From assembly GCF_011397635.1 (NCBI RefSeq), contig NC_064767.1, forward strand, positions 6,581,501-6,645,500: a stretch of DNA of 64,000 nt, given 5' to 3'. The stretch is from Epinephelus fuscoguttatus (taxonomy: Eukaryota > Chordata > Actinopteri > Perciformes > Serranidae). Of the stretch, positions 23,401 through 36,257 are shown piece by piece. Below the pieces are notes generated by a model. That model searched no databases. It was not told the origin of the DNA and saw nothing but the letters and a program-made list of their open reading frames with translations. The translations under genes and the position numbers were made by a program. Positions within the stretch are counted from its first letter, which is position 1. Every line of letters starts with the position of its first letter.

Positions 23401-26400
23401 TTCTGCCACAGTAAATGTGTGTTTACTTCACAGCTATGTCTCACAGAAGGATCTTCTGCTTGTGTTTATTGTTGATTATTGTGAAAATGTGGTGTCAACA
23501 AGACCTACGCCATTAAAATGTGTTGCTTTTTACGGAGATGCGTTAATTGCCCACTAAGTTTGCTGGAGTTTGAGTAATTTTTTAAGGGAAAAAAAAAAGT
23601 TAAAAAAAATTGCAGATTCCAGCCTCTTAAATATTAATATTTTTCTTTACTCCTCTATGACAGTATACTGAATACATTTGGGTTGTAGACAAAACAACAT
23701 CAGGATGTCATCTTGGGCTTTGGGAAACACTGATCAACATTTTTCACCATTTTCTGACATTTTATAGACCAAACAACTAATTGATTAATGAAGAAAATAA
23801 TTGACAAATTAATTGACAACCAATAAAATCATGAGTTGCAATTCTAGTTATCATATTGCCACAGAAAAGCCTGGGCAAATGTAGATATTAAGAATATTTA
23901 AATGATTTATTTACTGTACACAGCACTTAACAAAATCCATGATTACAAAATGCTTTGGGGGAAAAAAGGCAAGGATACAAGTTTTAAACCTTTAAAAAGG
24001 CATACTTGTAACAGTAATAGCCAGATTTAGAAGACTTGGACTGATGATGCATCCTGTTACTGATTGGCTCAGACGATGTGTCCGCATCATCCCTTGGTGT
24101 CACATTTACTCGCAATATTTTGATCTAATTTCCAGACTCATGAATGAGTAATCTGTGCTGTGACTTTCCCCTGTCTTGCACTGATGGATGCTCTCGGCTC
24201 ATGTTATTCATTCAAACTGAACTTGAAGAATGAATCAGCTGTGAAAACAAACGCATCTGCCCAGCTGTTGCTTGTTGCTTCACAGTGGATAGTAATATAC
24301 ACAGAATCAGTACATCATGACAAAATTATCTGTTTATTTGATGCCATCACAACTGCACTACACTGTTTTATTTTTTATTTTTGGCTGGATTTAGAGATAC
24401 CATACCCAGTTGCCTGCTACCGGCATTAAGACAAATACTGACAAAAGTGAAATGCACCTTTTCCTTTGCTTAAATATTTTATTAAACCTCAAAGACAGTT
24501 CGTTGTTTATGTTTGTGGATACCAATTTTGACAGTTTACTATGTAGAAAAACAGTAGATTAATTGTAACTGGGTCTGGCACATAAGTTTAACCCATGTGA
24601 GGCATCCCAACCTCTTGTAAACACAGTATTTAATTAGTAATGCCACTGGCTGCTCTGTTTTTGTATATTTTTTCCACAGTATTGTGTATTACAGAGTGGA
24701 TGACCTTCAACCCCCCTCATGTCACGGTTGTCTAGTTTTTCATCATATAGTTTGAGAATACAAGCAATCATAACTATATAATTACTCCTTACTCGGTTGC
24801 GTTCAGTTTCAAGCTGGAAAAGGTCAGCAAGCTGTTTAACATCTTATTGATAATAGAGTTTAGTTTCTACACTCGTGAGCAGGCTTTGGAACCAGCCAGG
24901 TAAGACAATGGTTTTGTTATTTTATTGTAGCTGAGATGGATCATGTTGAGTTTAAAGTAATCTGTTGTGACGTCGCAGACAAAGGGTTAGCTATAATTGT
25001 AGGTGTACTGTAGGATAAGTGTTGTTGTGTGGGCAAGCGTGGGACTCGTCTGAAGAGGCATCAGACGCAGAGATGGATGAAATGCTGTGATTTACATTCG
25101 AGCTGTTTGGAAGTGTTGAAATGTGGAATCAAACAAAAATTTATGACGACCAGGTTTCTCTACAGACATCACTGATCAGTCGAAAAGCTCATCAGTAACA
25201 GAGAGTAGTTTATTCAGGATCATCCCAGGACTTCTTTGGAAACTAAAAAATAGAACATATAAATAGTAAAACAGGTTAGGCTATAAGTGAGGTCTTTAAG
25301 GTCCTTGGTAAATGGGACATGTTTCGACAAACTGTGTCTCAATTGTATGATTTATGCTTTGAGCACCACAAGTGAAGTACTACTTATCTCATTTGGAAGG
25401 CAGCAGAGCCTCTCAGAAATCTGTGTGGGCTTTCTATTTTGTTACTTACTGGGGTTTTTTGTTTGGTGATTAAGTTGCCGTTTGCTGAAGGTTGCAACAG
25501 AATTTTCTGTGAGGACAAGATCTGCTTTATTTGTAGGTGATTTATGTAAAACGATGATTTGTCCAAAAATCTGACTTAAATTTGGTGAGAAAGTCTTTAG
25601 TGTTTAATCACCTGATAATATGAATCATTGTGTTTTTGTTACCTTAGAATGAGCTGTTTATATAGGGAGCAGGTCCCATGTTGCACCACCAAGTTTCTAC
25701 AATAGCCTGGAACAGGCAAACCAAACACTGGCACTAGATTTCTAGGGACATTGTGTTTTTTCGTTTTCACATCGGCCACCATAACTACAAGCCCCTCTGC
25801 AATGGGAAAAAAATTATTTCTTTAAATGAAACTGCTTTACAGTTTATAAAATCACCTGGTCCATTTGTTTTGGAGAGGAGGAGACCTCTGCGGATAATTC
25901 AGCTCCCAGTCAAAAAAACTCCTGAACAATGGAAACTCAAGGATTACTAATTGGGGGAAGTTTCATCTGGTTGCAATCTACTAATCTCTCAATCACTTTA
26001 TCTTTCTGTCATCATGATCTCTAAGTTAACCGTAAAACCACAGCTGTCACAAACTAAACCACCAGGAATGTGTGGCCAGATGGCATTGGATTGTGTTGCA
26101 GCAAAAGATGAGCACTGACATGAATTAGGGGGCTTTGTACTCTCTCACAGCTCACTTGTCTGGCTAAACACAGCCTAGACGGGACTTCTGTAAGCTCTAC
26201 GCTCAATCTAAGACCAATTAGATTAAGAATGACGTTTGTCATCATAGGTTTCATGGTTACTTTTGTTATGGCCCCATGTAGAGCAGATGGTGATACAGCT
26301 GAGGACAATGTCAAGATTCCTCAGTTAGAAACAATCCTGTCCTCTGCAGTGTAAATCGTGTTTCTTTCAGTGACCTTAACATAAAAATGCCTGAGACTGT

Positions 26401-27171
26401 GGTGCTTGTTTAATCAGATCTTGTGTATTGGAATCCGGCATTTGCAATTTCTTTGAGGAGAGTATGTAATTTGGTGTGACATATTGAAGACGACATGTTC
26501 ATCTCAGAGGAAGAGAGAGGAGGCTGGCGAGAGGGACACAGAAGGTTAATAGAGAGAAAGAGAGACAGGACATTTCTGAATGAGAGATGCAGACAGCGGG
26601 TGATGGAGAGAAAGATGGAGGGAGTAGGAGAGAGCGACAGGACGCAGCAGTAAACAGCAGCAGGCGTTGTGAATTGCGACAGCAGCGAATGATGACGACA
26701 GAAGCAGCTCTTATCTGTAGGCCTGCCTTCATTCTCTCTCTCTCATACACACACACACACACACACACACAGCACTTTGACTGCTCATCTCTCTTTCTTA
26801 GCCCCTTTGGCTTTCTCCCGGCTTGTTGCTTAGCAACCAGAACCCCCCACCACCACCACGTGACCTGGCTGTGACTCACCTGGAGCTGCGACATCATCAG
26901 CCCGCAGCAAACATGTCATACGCAGGCAGACGTGCACTAACGCAAGCTCACATTAGCATTCTCGTCACATTCGCGTGCAACTATAACGGTACATGCAGCA
27001 CTTAGCACACATGCAGATATGCAAATACACACACACACACACACACACTTAATACACCCCTCAACACACAATGTAGGTACGTTGGTTAGTTGAGGGGTCT
27101 GCGGCCTCGTCCTCCGCCAGCCTCCCTGGCTGATCAGATAGTGTGGCTGCAGGCTGCACTAATACCTGCTG

Positions 27172-27237
<66 letters not shown>

Positions 27238-30200
27238 TGAGAATCACATGCCTTATTTCCTTTTGTCTGTGCCATAGTGCATGGCAAAAGTCACATGGAC
27301 TAATAAGATGCTTCTGAGTCATGCTGGTAGAAAAGAGTCATAACTCCAGTTTCTGTAACTTTATCCAAAACAAAGGACCATTTTGGTGTTTGGATTGAAT
27401 GTTTTTGCACTAATTTACTTTTGTACCGCTGAGAAACATCTGTGGAAAAGCCAAATATACAAATCAATCTAGATCCTTTAATTAAGTAAAAAAAAAAAAA
27501 AAGTAGCAATACAACAGAATAAAAATACTATTTTTCACGGAGTTGTGTTTAAGTTATGTTTAAATTGAGTGTTACTCATCAAAACACATTATGCTTGAGC
27601 TTTATCAAATATGTTAAATGCATTTTCCTCCCCATAAAGAAGTTTTTAAATAGTAATTTAAATCCTGCATTGTTTACATCCACGTTTATAAGCTTGTAGT
27701 CTTGTCTTTCTTGGCGTATCGCGGCATGTTACCACCACCTGTAGATCACTGGATTAGTGTGAAACTATTGGCAGGAATGTGTATCGCATCGCAAGACAAA
27801 CAAAACAGGGACCCGTTCATAGAAAAACAGCTCCATAGTGCTACTAGAGGTCAAAAACTATCACCTCATATATAAGCTGTTGTCTTGTAGGTAAATATTA
27901 ATCTTCCCTCAGAGGACAACCAACATGTTCAGACATTTCTGTTATTTAATGCACCAACTGAAATGACAGTGTCCTACTCTGCCAAGACAAACAGAATATA
28001 ACCGAATAGTATAAGATTGAATGTTTTATCATGATGCTGGAGCACAAGGGTTATGATGTGTGCGTCAGCATCCATAGGGGTTGTTAATGTGCACATACAC
28101 AGTACGTGTGTCTGTCTGTGTTCATGTGCCACTAGAAAGGTGTAGAGTCAGCAGTTTGGCAAACACAGTAACTCCTCTCCTCTCTGCAGGTTATTCTCAT
28201 TGGAAAGGCCAGGTGTTGACAGCAGACGAGCTCCACGTTCTTTACGAGGGAATCAAACTGAACAACGTACATCAGTATGACTATGTTTTAACAGGTGAAT
28301 GCCCTACTTTTATTTTTCACTTATATACTGCTGTAATTGGAGTACTAAACTTAGTTTTGCTGTTTTGAATTGTGAAGAAAACTTTTTCTTGCATGCCTTC
28401 ACGTTAAATGGAGAATCCAAAAAACATTCTTCATGATTTGAAGTAAACAGGGTTCACACGTAACAGCAGCAAAACTGTATAAAAACATCTGTTTACAGAC
28501 TCTCACTACATATGCAGTATAATCCAAGTCTCATTCATCCAGTCTTACGCTCAGCGCTTCCCAAACACATGCATTTTCGCCAAAACTTTACAGTATGAAA
28601 CACTTCGGCCCTATGAGTAGCAAAGATCTAATTTCATTAAATAACGTGCATTAATGTTCCCTCAAGACTCCTTAGACATCTCTACATCTTGCTTAACTGA
28701 CAATTTAATGTTATGTAATCCTCATAAAGTACAAAAGTTTTAAAATAATGACCACTGTAATGTCGTATTCAGGGTATACCAGAGACACATCCTTCTTGGA
28801 GATGGTAGTGGACATTGTTCAGGAGCTAAAGAGGGCCAACCCCAACCTGGTGTATGGTAAGTAACCACATGGTTTCATTTATTTTATTCTAGAAATCTGT
28901 TTTCCAATAAAGGCACAGCCAAAATAGCACTTACAAGTCACACATAATATAAGTAGGACATGAATTATTATTTGTCTGAAGACAGAGTTTAGTTTGAGAG
29001 CTGTAAGTTACGGCCTTTAATGTGCTGTACTGTTGCACAAGAAATAAATGCATCATCTGTTGTTTATTCCTCCCACCTTGAGCTAACTTTAGGGTAATGC
29101 TACCTAAAGGTTAATTGATGCAGTTTGGCTAATGTGCAGCTTTTGTTGCATCAGTGGAGCTATGACACAGCTGCTTGTACAGTGGGGATCTACTTGCAGA
29201 GTCTAAAAGCTTTCTGACAATATTGTACAGTAGTGTCGAGCATTAACAGCAATTTGTTGAGCGTAATGTTCAGCAAATGTTTTTTTCCTCAGGTCACTAC
29301 TATAAATGCTGTGTACTTATGCTTCTTAGTACTTTTAAGGGTTGCATGACTTGCCAGTAACAAAGGTTTCAATATTTAAAGTGATGTTTTTGACCAACAA
29401 CCCAGATTCAGTTTTTAAGCTCCATTTAATCATCTGGCTCATTCGCTGCTAGATGCTCCATCATGTTCACCAATTACTAACTGTGCCTGTCTGCTGTTTG
29501 GTGTTTGGCAGGTAGCATGTGGTGGCTGTTTTGTTGTTGTTGTTGTTTTTTTTTTTGTTTTTTTTTTAGAGTTTTTGGATGAAAAGATCTGCCTGCTGTA
29601 GCTGGGTTGATGAAAGTAGATTTTGCTATGAGCTAAAAGAGGCTGAAAAGCTATAGATCTGCCAGGCTGGGTAATAAATCTCTGTGGGTTTGTTCCTTAG
29701 AGTGACCTCTTTCACAAAACTTAAAATCATTCGATCCATTGTTGTCATAAAAATAAGAATTAGTGGAGCTTTAATATAAAACGACTCTCATTCAGCAACT
29801 TAGGCCCATGATGAAACACAAGATTATGTGGGACAATGAAACAAAATCCCCTAACAGGATCAAATTAACAGTTAATATTATAAACTTTAAAGTGATAATC
29901 TAGCAAATTTACTCATTACTTTTACACATTAGAAGTCTTTATGTAGCTTAGCATTAATCTCAGAGAAGATCCACTTCACACTGTGGACAACTCTCAGGAT
30001 GCCTCTCTCTTTCTCTATCTAGCCAGGAGGATTTTCATATCATGTTGCACAAATCAGTTTCACTCAAATCAAGCAGCTTGGCCTGCAGACACTGTTTTAG
30101 TGGATATGGTGAAGACCTACTGCCACTGGTCAAAATAATAAGCAACCAGAGGGTGACATGCATCATGTCTTTGTATTGACGTAGTAGCAGTACTTTTTGT

Positions 30201-33200
30201 TGTGGAGAGAAAATGCTGTGTTAAATTACACTTTTTCATGTTCTTACATTGTTATACGCTGTTATTTGTGATGTTACATACATTGCAAGACACAATTACC
30301 TTTTTGTTGGTCCTGCTTGCCCTGATCTGGTTTTACATTCATAATGGAGAGAGCGACAGGATAGCACTGATGGAAGAAGGGAGCAGGAGTTTTCTAGTCA
30401 AGGAAGAGTAAGAAGCTCACACTCTGAACATGTCTGTGGCTGTGTTGCACTCAGCCTGGGCACAACAGAGTGGAAATTACAGAGGAATCCGTTGTCAGTG
30501 AAATGAGATCAGACATTAACTGTTTGCAAAACAAGTATCATACAGTACCTGTCAAGTACTATGGCACCGGATGCATAACCCTTAGAGGGAATACTTTGTT
30601 TGAGTCTATACATAGTTTTTTAGGAAAATCCTGCGTAATATAACTTTAGTTTTTGATCAAGTGTTTCCTGACTTAAGCCATATTTTTTGCATTTAAAAGA
30701 AAGGATGCCACACAGTTGTGATAAGACACTAATGAACACATACATATGAGAAGACTGTGGAAAGGTTGTTGTAGAAAAGTATAGGAAAACTATAATTCCT
30801 GAATCTAAGGTGTCGTGTTGGCACTGATGCTGGAATATTTTTAGATATATCTGGCTGCAGCTAGGGAGACAGCTTTTGCTGTAAAAAGTAGCATCTCTTC
30901 CATTTTTTCTGTATGCTGCTGGAGTTTGTCTGGATAGAGACGTTTTTTGCCTTTGATTCTGAAGGACTGGACCTTGTGTTTCTGCTATCTTTATTTAAAG
31001 CTGCTCTAATCAATAGTTGTATATTAAGAAGAGAGCAATTGACTGTAGGGTGCAGGAGGTGTCACTCGTAGTAAACCCACAGAGAATTATCACTGACTCA
31101 CCTGCAACTTGTATGATTTGGTTCACTCTCAACACTCTGTCTTGTTTCTGCATAAAAAGCTCTGCTAAACTCACTACCTACTTACCCATCAACACAAAGA
31201 AGGCAAAGTTAACAACTAGCTAGTGCACAAGCAAAAAAACATGGAGGGTGAACTTTAAACTTTGATTTTGTTAAGGATATGACTCAAAATATGTGCTTAT
31301 GTTGCTCCAAGTCTTTTCAATTGTAAATTAGCAAGTGTTTGCCAATCAGTGCCTAAACATCTTTGTTGCCACCCTCAAGATAGATTCTCCATTTTTATCT
31401 CCACCACAGCTCAGGGTGTAATAACACATAACTCATCAGTGTGTTGGTCATTTAGTATACAGGACCTTTGAAACGTCTTTTTTAAAGAGAATGTAGACTT
31501 TAAAAATGAATTATGTTTTTTCTGTCAGCCTCTCTGCATGCTGGCTTGGATGTGTTTACATCTCCAAATCCAGTTTCATGCCTCCTATCACTGCAGTATT
31601 TATGTAATGTGGTGATGGAGCCTTGTAGATCTGTGTTGGTTGTCTGACTCTGAATGTGTTTTTGCCATTTTTCCAGTATGTGACCCCGTCCTTGGTGATC
31701 ATGGATCTATGGTGAGATTAGTGGCAATTTTATGCTCTCTGTCTTGTATGTGCATGTGTTTGTTTGTGTGTGTTAAAGTCTGTTGTTGTTAGATAGATGT
31801 TTAACAAGGGTTCTTGTGCCTTTAATGTGCGTGGGAGGGTTTTAGTGCTCATATTTGCGTTTGTTTTTATCTCTATATATATGGTGTGTGCGTGTGTGTG
31901 TGTTTCATTGTGTTAGTGTTTTGGGGGAGGGTGTTACAAGGCTCATTTCTCAGTGACAGATGGATTATTGTGATCTGACAGAACTACATATACACAGTGA
32001 CTCACTCTGCGTCTGTATGTGTGTGTTGTGTGTGTCCTATATTGTGTAGATGTGCATTTTCTGGGATTAAGATCATACTCTGTCAGTTCATGCTCATAAA
32101 TTAAAACCTTAGTCTTTTTTCGTAAATGTGTGTTCCTTTAGAGCACTATTTGTGTATTTTCATCGTGTTATGTGACTCTAACCTGTGTGTCTCGCTCCAC
32201 AGTACGTTCCTCAGAATCTTTACCCAGTCTATAAGAACAAGGTGGTTCCTGTTGCTGACATTATTACACCCAACCAGTTTGAGGCTGAGTGAGTGTCTTT
32301 TTTTTTTAGTGTTTGCAGATTTGTGTGGATATAAATCCAGTGACTCTAGCTTGATATGTCTGTAATGGTCTTCCATTTCAAAATAAACTTACTTACTTAG
32401 TTTAAATCACCTACACCTCTGTGAGTAACTGTGAGTAGCAGAGCATTAGCAACACCATCTTTATGTAATGCCACTCATGCATGTTATCTAATACCTTCAT
32501 TTTGTGGTTCCAGACATTTGGGAAAGAATTAACCAAAAATACACCTAACTATAGCTCCCTTCTTTTCTTGTTTTCCCCTTTTAAACCATGTAGCTTGAGA
32601 GGTAGATTGTTTTCACTACTGTGGGAATATATCTCACATAGCCATGTTTAAGATAATTGTTCAAAGTTAAGATACTATCTTATCTATGGCTTCAAATTTA
32701 CACGGTTCCCAAGGTTATGGGAAGTCTGGATTAAGCATAGAATTTCTAAATCTTGTTTTCCAGGCCTGGAAAAGTCATGGTATTAGTACAATCCTTGAAG
32801 GTTTTGGAAAAATCATTGAATTGTGGAAGTAATTCAGTAATCTACAGTAATCTCCAATGGATTACCATCCATTTAACATAGTGTGACAACACAATTGTTG
32901 GCACAGGCTCACCAATATTGGATGATAGAAGATTGGAAAAACGTTACCTGGTCTGCTGAGTCTCGATTTCTGCTGCGACATTCAGATGGTAGGGTCAGAA
33001 TTTGGCGTCATGGATCCATCCTGCCTTGTATCAACAGTTCAGGCTGCTGCTGGTGGTGTAATGGTGTGGGGGAGATTTTCTTACTCCCAACTGAGTATAG
33101 GTTAAACACCACAGCCTGAGTATTGTAGCTGACCGTGTCCATCCCTTTATGACCACAGTGTACCCATCTTCTGATGGCTGCTTCCAGCAGGGTTACACAC

Positions 33201-36200
33201 TATTTCACAAAGTACAAATCATCTCAGACTGGTGACTGGCCAATAGAGCACCTTTGGGATGTGGTGGAACGGGAGATTAATATCATGGATGTGCAGCTGA
33301 GAAATCTGCAGCAACTGTATGATGCTATCATGTCGATATGGACCAGAAATTCAGAGCAATGTTTCCAGCACCTTGTTGAATCTATGCCACGATGAATTAA
33401 AGCAGTTCTACGACAAAATGGGATCCAACCCACAACAAGCACGGCGTGCCTAATAAAGTGGCCAGGTATCTTTAGGATCTTAACGAAAATTTTAAATAAA
33501 GGTGGATTTCAGTGTCTGTAGTATGAATTATTTAGATACCAGTATCCATTGTTAAGTTTTAGATCACATTGTAGTGATGGAGAAACAGTGAGATATAAGA
33601 AGCTTTCCATATTTTTCTTTGCTTGCACTGACTAAATGGCTGCATTTAATGAAGAACAGTAACATTATGTCAGAGTATAAGAGATAACTGTGCCTTGTCT
33701 CAGTTATCTCTTCAGCTTCACAGTCAAGGTACTCCATCTAGTGGTGTTTTTATATGCCTGCAGAATAAGATTGAAGGTTTTTCGGTATACTAGAGGCTCA
33801 CCTGACTGTGGATTTTGCCCTTTGTGGCACTTGTGTGTTCTGATAACCAGTATGAGTGGAATTAGGTGTCTTGTTTCAAGGCTTTAATAAAGAGACATCT
33901 TTTGGCCTTTGAGTGTCTATGTTTTTTGTTAATAACTTCATTTTCAGTGTTTCTGTTAGAGTGCTGCAACATTGTGTTTGCTTGTGTTTCAGATTATTGA
34001 CAGGGAAAAACATCAGCACAGAGAAAGATGCCGTAGAGGTAACAGATCCTTCATTATATAATCCTTCTTTTCTTTCTATACATTATTTTGTTAAATAACC
34101 CATTATCATGTTAACATTGTTTGACTTTTCTTATCTCACGGTTTGTATCTCACTCACTGACTGTCTGTAGGTTATGGACCTTCTCCATGCTATGGGCCCA
34201 GACACAGTGGTCATCACCTCCTCTGATTTACCCCCCAGACTGGGAGACCGCTTCCTCGTGTCGTTGGGCAGCCAGCGCCATGGTATGTGACATTTGTGAA
34301 TTACAGTGCATATGAGTTGTTTGAATATATATATTTTTGAGACTTGCCAACTAAAAATAACCCTCCAACATTTTGTGTTGTTTGCTGTGTCATTCAGTTC
34401 GTCCCGATGGCAGCAGGACGACACAGAGAGTTCGAATAGAAGTTCCCAAAGTGGACGCTGTCTTTGTAGGAACTGGGGATTTGTTTGCTGCTATGCTGCT
34501 AGCGTGGACACACCACTATCCTAATGACCTAAAGGTACAAAAATGCCAGGGTTTGAAATTATACTGTGGCAATGCAACAACAGATAAAATTGCAGATGAA
34601 TTTGATGCAGGGCATATGATTTTGATTTAATTTGATGTATATGTTTGTCTTGATCCATATATGTATGTTTTTTTCATTCTCTGGAGCATTAAAAATGCTC
34701 ATGGTTGCTGACCTAAAGAGAAGGACATGCATACTTTGCAAGTAAAAAAAACATAATTATTTTCAATCTCTCTCTTTCTCAGACGGCCTGTGAGAAGACT
34801 TTTTCAGTGATGCACCATGTCATCCAGAGGACCATTTCGTATGCTCACGGTAAGAGAGGCAGGGCTTTTTATCAACCCCTAAGTCTTTGACTTGGCTCAA
34901 ATCTATCAAATCTATGCTGTTTTTTTTTTTCCCATCAACCAAGATTAACAAGGAGAGCTAAAATCAAATTTCTGTTGCATTTTTATTATGCATTTGATGC
35001 CAAATGTTTACATCAGCAAAATAGATTTGTAGGAGGTTAATGAAAAATAAAGAATGGACAGATAAAATCACTAATATACAGGAACATTGTGGATTTTTGC
35101 GATGGCTTTGATAATAAGGATATTGGTTAAATGCTTAAAACCAATATGCTCCCATATGATCAAATGTTACAATCCACACAGACTCTGTGACACACGCATG
35201 TAATGTGTTTTATTTAACACTTTTTGTAAACGTTTTAAGTATATCTACCACAAATAATCAAGGATTTCTGTTTGTCTGAGTGCTTCCAGTCTAACCGTCA
35301 CACTTTTATTTCCTCTGCCTGCCATGATGGCAGAGACATCAATAAATCAGTAAATTAAGAAGGACTTTTCATCCTGTACACTCCTCCATGGAGCCTCCTT
35401 GAAATCTATTTTTGTCCAGTACATTTCTGATATCATTCAGCCTAATTGCATTTACGTTTGTATAACACTGACGTTTCCCCTGTCACACACTATCTCTGAG
35501 TCTCTGCCGTAATCAATGTGATATTTAAAAATAGCAGGTTTGTGCAACGAGTCCTTGTCTGGACCAATCAAGGGACTGCAGTGTTTCTTGCTCTGCCTTT
35601 TAGTATCAAATCAGTTTGTACCTCAACAGAGGGGTGATGAAAAACAGGATGGAACAGAGCGGTTTTATTGGTATCATCCACAACTTTTGACAACGTAAAT
35701 GCAAAAGTAAACGTTCTAATGTGTAATGAACTAAACTGCATGGTGAAAACTAGGTTTATCAGAACAGTTTTTTACATGTCAACCTGCACCACCTATAAGG
35801 AAGGAAAGCAAAGGACTTATTGGAAAAAAGAAAAACTACGGCTGTAGCTATCATTCCAGGTGGCACAAATGTCAAAATCAAAGCAGCCTGTAGAAGGTTA
35901 TCTGCAGGTTTTAACTGCTGCTACAGGTTCTTTTTATAAACTGAGTTGTATTGGTTTGGCCTGCAGCTCTCAGGATGATAACTGGCTCAGCCTGGTTTGG
36001 GGTGCTTTGCATCAGTTGCACAGTGTGTCCAAACTGTTTTTTACATTAAAACATTTCATAACGTAGCCTTACAATTAATGTTAATCCATATTTGTGTTTC
36101 CATATGCCCACCCCCTACCTACCTACCCCTTTCTCTCTCAGAGTTAGCAGGTCCTGGTCGGAGGCCCAGTCCGCCCCAGCTGGAGCTGAGGATGGTTCAA

Positions 36201-36257
36201 AGTAAAGCTGACATAGAAGACCCTGCTATAGTTACGGAGGCCACAGTCATATCCTAA
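13656..36257 (+). CDS. pdxk: Pyridoxal kinase
   Basis: ATP-dependent phosphorylation of pyridoxal, pyridoxine and pyridoxamine in the cytosol (B6 salvage). Exons: 13656-13736, 22640-22694, 28190-28294, 28773-28856, 31677-31711, 32203-32288, 33993-34038, 34171-34282, 34398-34534, 34783-34849, 36142-36257. They sum to 924 nt, 307 aa plus stop; human is 312. Start [19 protein letters not shown] and end [11 protein letters not shown] are family signatures. The ribokinase-type anion-hole motif [13 protein letters not shown] is intact, with catalytic Asp at residue 229 (human Asp235). VCDPVLGD keeps Asp111 and Asp116. The nucleotide flap after Asp116 is four residues shorter than in mammals. The start has a good context (GCCGCCATGG). 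Intron 1 is 8.9 kb. Teleosts can carry two pdxk copies; which one this is cannot be decided here. Confidence 0.95.
17436..17467. repeat. (ATG)n microsatellite
   Basis: About ten uninterrupted ATG units inside pdxk intron 1. The open frame across it on the other strand is only an isoleucine run. Confidence 0.9.
18715..18870. repeat. GTTAGCATGCTAAC-type dispersed repeat
   Basis: The string AGCAAATGTTAGCATGCTAA, followed by GACATTAGCATTTAGCTTGA and CTGCTAGCATGGCTGTCGTC, matches a repeat very common in teleost introns. It centres on the palindrome GTTAGCATGCTAAC. Copy boundaries are approximate. Confidence 0.6.
19930..20965. mobile_element. TAGGGCTGTGCGATA-type MITE, interrupted by a second element
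   Basis: The left end TAGGGCTGTGCGATA and the right end TATTGTACAGCCTA are imperfect inverted copies, and the A/T-rich flanks inside both ends contain GCGATAAC/TTATCGCAC motifs. This is the pattern of a common hAT-type fish MITE. Its middle is split by an AACCTTTATTTAACCAGGAA repeat (about 20140-20196) and by a further inverted-repeat element (20197-20806). No clear flanking duplication was seen. Confidence 0.55.
20197..20806. mobile_element. Inverted-repeat element (GGTCTAGTGTGTAAGATTTA family)
   Basis: The left terminus GGTCTAGTGTGTAAGATTTA is matched by the right terminus CTAAATACTACACTGAACC read in reverse complement. The body begins GTGGCATCTAGCGGTGAGG. It is about 610 bases with no transposase. 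A second, truncated copy lies near 43100-43195. It sits inside another MITE, so it inserted later. Confidence 0.65.
22695..28189 (+). other. pdxk: pdxk intron 2
   Basis: A 5.5-kb intron with no coding exon seen. It includes a dispersed-repeat copy near 23740-23850 (TTTTATAGACCAAACAACTA and ATTGATTAATGAAGAAAATA, the fish GCAACTAATGATTATT family in reverse), (CA)n blocks at 26749-26771 and 27026-27048, and a long (GT)n at 27174-27232. Short open frames are shadows of these tracts. Confidence 0.65.
27174..27232. repeat. (GT)n microsatellite
   Basis: Nearly 30 uninterrupted GT units, the longest pure dinucleotide tract in the window, in pdxk intron 2. Confidence 0.95.
32880..33475 (+). pseudogene. 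Tc1/mariner-type transposase relic
   Basis: Broken frames on the plus strand spell fragments of a Tc1-type transposase: [20 protein letters not shown], then after a gap [13 protein letters not shown], the signature around the last acidic catalytic residue. This is followed by [22 protein letters not shown] and a terminus CCTAATAAAGTGGCCAG. Frameshifts and stops break it, and the N-terminal DNA-binding part and left terminus are not recognisable. It is a dead element in pdxk intron 6 (32289-33992), in the same orientation as the gene. Confidence 0.8.
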
